Source: Paenibacillus_D tarimensis_A (lineage in GTDB: Bacteria; Bacillota; Bacilli; Paenibacillales; Paenibacillaceae). From it: a stretch of 64,000 bases of DNA. The stretch spans positions 4,650,001 through 4,714,000 of the forward strand of contig CP166298.1 in the NCBI GenBank assembly GCA_041281825.1. Reading direction: 5' to 3'. Both the position numbers and the translations under genes were made by a program. The stretch's first letter is position 1, and every line of letters begins with the position of its first letter. Of the stretch, positions 62,123-64,000 are shown piece after piece. The notes under the pieces are model-generated. The model worked only from the letters and a program-made list of their open reading frames with translations. It did not search any database and had not been told where the DNA came from.

Positions 62123-63295
62123 GAAATAAGTTTTACCTTCGTATACAACCTTGCCATCCACAATGGTATGGGTGACGATCGGATACCCTTCATACTCCGT
62201 ATCCACAATAATTAAATCCGCTTGTTTTCCAGGCTCGAGGGCGCCTCTCTGTCCATCGGTTCCAAGCGCTTGTGCAGGATGTAGAGAGGCCATCCTGACG
62301 GCCGATGCCAGATCGGTTATTCCATCCCGGTAAAGTATAAACACAGCGGCAAGCAGCGATGCCGGATGATAATCGGAGCATAAGATGTTTGCCGCCCCTG
62401 CCGCAATCGCATCGACGGCCCGCATATTTTTGTCATGGGAACCGCCTCGGACGACATTAGGCGCTCCTACACATACATATAAGCCTTGATTTACCGCATA
62501 GACAGCCGTTTCCACCGTTAGAGGAAATTCGGATACATGAACCCCGAACTCCATAAACCGCTTAATGCGTTCGGGCGTTTCATCATCGTGCGACGCGACG
62601 GAAATCCCTTGATCTGCGGCAAGCATCCCGAGCCGCTTCAGTCCGTTCCAATCGACCATGTTTTGACGCTCAAGCAAATCGCGCACGATTTCTTGCACCT
62701 GAATAGCGTCTACTCCTTGGTTTTTCATGACATATCGTTCAAAAGATCCGGGCTCTTTGTACTGCCCCTGTCCAGGCGAATGATCCATAAACGAGAGATA
62801 ATCGACCATATGCTCCCGTATGTACCCCTCTACAATCGGCAATCCCGACAGATGCGAAACTTCATAACGGAGATGGATGCCGTGACGAACCATCGCCCTG
62901 CGGCTGCGGTACTTGTGAATGAGTTCAACCATTCCGGTTAGCAAGTGGTCGCCTCTTAAGCTGAGTCCAACCCCAAACGACAAAGAGTGATACATCGTTG
63001 TAATTCCGTGTACTGGCAGCTTCCGTTCGAATTCGATCAAAGCCATCTCAAGCGGGAACAGCGTGTTCGGCCTAGGCTGAACTTCTTTCTCGATGGCATC
63101 GCAATGGATGTCGATTAAGCCGGGCAATATGTACTTTCCTTCGGCATCAATGATCGTTGCATTATCAGTCAGCCTGCTTTCTTCGGATCTTTCCGTGACG
63201 ATATCCGCGATTAGCCCCTTTTCGAGAATAACATCGGCTTCCACAACTTCCTCAGGCAGCACAACACGCCCGCCTTGAATAATAATATTCCCCAT
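62114..63295 (-). CDS. phnM: PhnM-like alpha-D-ribose 1-methylphosphonate 5-triphosphate diphosphohydrolase
   Basis: 393 residues, amidohydrolase fold. ILPGLIDIHCDAIEKEVQPRPNTLFPLEMAL (metal site), HGITTMYHSLSFG, SLMDHSPGQGQY-type LSFMDHSPGQGQY, VASHDDETPE, VGAPNVVRGGSHDKN and ILCSDYHPASLL are PhnM hallmarks. In the C-P lyase pathway it removes pyrophosphate from the ribosyl intermediate. No other phn genes are in the window. ATG 63295 follows GAGGAGGAG. Confidence 0.9.
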   Translation of the reverse strand: MGNIIIQGGRVVLPEEVVEADVILEKGLIADIVTERSEESRLTDNATIIDAEGKYILPGLIDIHCDAIEKEVQPRPNTLFPLEMALIEFERKLPVHGITTMYHSLSFGVGLSLRGDHLLTGMVELIHKYRSRRAMVRHGIHLRYEVSHLSGLPIVEGYIREHMVDYLSFMDHSPGQGQYKEPGSFERYVMKNQGVDAIQVQEIVRDLLERQNMVDWNGLKRLGMLAADQGISVASHDDETPERIKRFMEFGVHVSEFPLTVETAVYAVNQGLYVCVGAPNVVRGGSHDKNMRAVDAIAAGAANILCSDYHPASLLAAVFILYRDGITDLASAVRMASLHPAQALGTDGQRGALEPGKQADLIIVDTEYEGYPIVTHTIVDGKVVYEGKTYFSA

Positions 63296-63357
63296 TGGGC
63301 TCCTCCTCAAAACAGCTCTTTGAACGTTCTTTTACTGCATATTGTATCACACACAAG

Positions 63358-63386
63358 CAAAAACCGGCGCTTTCCGGCACCGGTTA
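63358..63386 (-). terminator. Terminator of the murF-like gene
   Basis: Stem AACCGGTGCC / GGCGCCGGTT with a short loop, then TTTTTGC on the minus strand. Confidence 0.75.
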
Positions 63387-63407
63387 CCTTACCATTCGTT
63401 TCAGATT

Positions 63408-64000
63408 TTATTTAAGAACTTTTTTGTTAATCGTGTTCATTGCAAATTTAACGGTTCTATTCATTTTCATTTTATGAGACCCTTTAACAAGGATCGTAGC
63501 GTTTCGCTTTATAATTTTTTTTAAATAACTGTGCATTTTGCCCCGGTTGGTGAAATGTTTAGCACGGGATGAAGGTAAGCCTGATCGTACGGCAGCATTG
63601 CGAGTATACCTGGATTTTGATCCATACGTAAGCAGATGATGGATCTTTTTCTTAGCAGCATGCGCGCCGACGATCCTATGTCCCTTCTTGGTATATATCC
63701 CTAACTCCAACATATCCCCCAGAACAGCAATTCGTTTCTTTTTACCAATTTGCTCCAAGGCGTCGATGGCTGCGTTGGTAGCTTGCGGATTTGCGCTGAA
63801 GCTGTCATCGACCAAGGTCACTTTGTTTTTGAGATGGTAGATGCGTAATCGTCTCTCAGGCTTTTGGTATGTTATCAACCCTTTTCTTATGGTGGAAAGC
63901 GGTATTCCCAGCTGACGGGAAATCCCTATGGCAAACAGGGCATTATAGACATTATGCTTACCGAAAATGGGTATGCGGAACCGCTCTTGTTTGCGTCCTA
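63408..64000 (-). CDS. MurF-like Mur ligase, C-terminal part (5' end outside window)
   Basis: The frame runs to the window edge. It reads GKHNVYNALFAIGISRQLG (central ligase domain), ERRLRIYHLKNKVTLVDDSFSANPQATNAAIDAL and RIAVLGDMLELG, all as in MurF, the enzyme adding D-Ala-D-Ala to the peptidoglycan precursor. The C-terminal 70 residues are unusually Lys/Arg-rich (YLKKIIKRNATILVKGSHKM). A paralogue of the main murF, or a related Mur ligase, is possible. Confidence 0.8.
   Translation of the reverse strand, partial: GRKQERFRIPIFGKHNVYNALFAIGISRQLGIPLSTIRKGLITYQKPERRLRIYHLKNKVTLVDDSFSANPQATNAAIDALEQIGKKKRIAVLGDMLELGIYTKKGHRIVGAHAAKKKIHHLLTYGSKSRYTRNAAVRSGLPSSRAKHFTNRGKMHSYLKKIIKRNATILVKGSHKMKMNRTVKFAMNTINKKVLK

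Overview
The window comes from an endospore-forming Bacillota bacterium, most likely Paenibacillus or a close Paenibacillaceae relative. The base composition is near 50% GC and most genes have strong AGGAGG-type ribosome binding sites with frequent TTG/GTG starts. Bacillus-type spore genes are present (sspI, tgl, lytH, yunB, ylbJ), and several neighbourhoods match Bacillus subtilis (ccpN-yqfL, lipA-yutD-lytH-yunB, ysgA-sspI). The genus is an inference from gene content. No rRNA, tRNA or CRISPR array was seen. Most genes lie on the minus strand.

Layout. 0-4.4 kb is a mixed accessory stretch: two HAD phosphatases, a lipase, a minimal GGDEF protein and an AT-rich divergent PRPP synthetase; two of these genes carry apparent single-base frameshifts. 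4.4-8.6 kb is a sulfate ABC importer (cysT-cysW-cysA, then the binding protein after a 380-bp repeat-rich gap). 8.7-20.7 kb holds pgi-yvyE, a dehydrogenase fused to a PilZ domain, acetyltransferase and AraC genes, a WYL regulator with two tandem paralogues of unknown function, a zinc-ribbon microprotein, an MFS transporter and an M50-like membrane protease. 20.8-29.4 kb holds tkt-ppnP, nfo-purU, yneK, a lipoprotein, a TIGR01777 epimerase and azlCD with a divergent XRE-cupin regulator.

29.4-39.8 kb is a complete monoderm Tad/Flp (type IVc) pilus operon: tadZ, tadA, tadB, tadC, the small flp pilin, tadE and tadG-like genes, the prepilin peptidase, and an FHA-domain membrane protein. It follows a gluconeogenic and pentose-phosphate operon (ccpN, PPDK regulatory protein, glpX, ndk, fsa; 39.9-43.5 kb). 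A good promoter lies at the end of fsa, and an intrinsic terminator sits between that promoter and tadZ, so pilus expression may depend on read-through. 43.5-44.9 kb is a decayed patch with an IS1595-type transposase fragment and a 78-bp tandem repeat.

44.9-64 kb is mostly housekeeping and sporulation: pepF, yycC, a globin, a newly noticed 31-residue membrane peptide, ylbJ, nadK, the selenium tRNA pair mnmH-selD, a metal-type permease, lipA-yutD, lytH, yunB, tgl, an NlpC/P60 hydrolase, a SpoU methylase, a TrkA-N protein, sspI, an orphan phnM-like hydrolase and the 3' part of a murF-like ligase.

The most unusual signal is a dispersed hairpin module found at five loci (pgi, nfo, ccpN, the 31-aa peptide and the NlpC/P60 gene). 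In every case it lies in the same orientation in the 5' leader, next to the Shine-Dalgarno sequence, often in tandem. It may be a family of cis-acting leader RNAs or a leader-targeting repeat. The HIBADH-PilZ fusion and the Tad leader are the next best leads.
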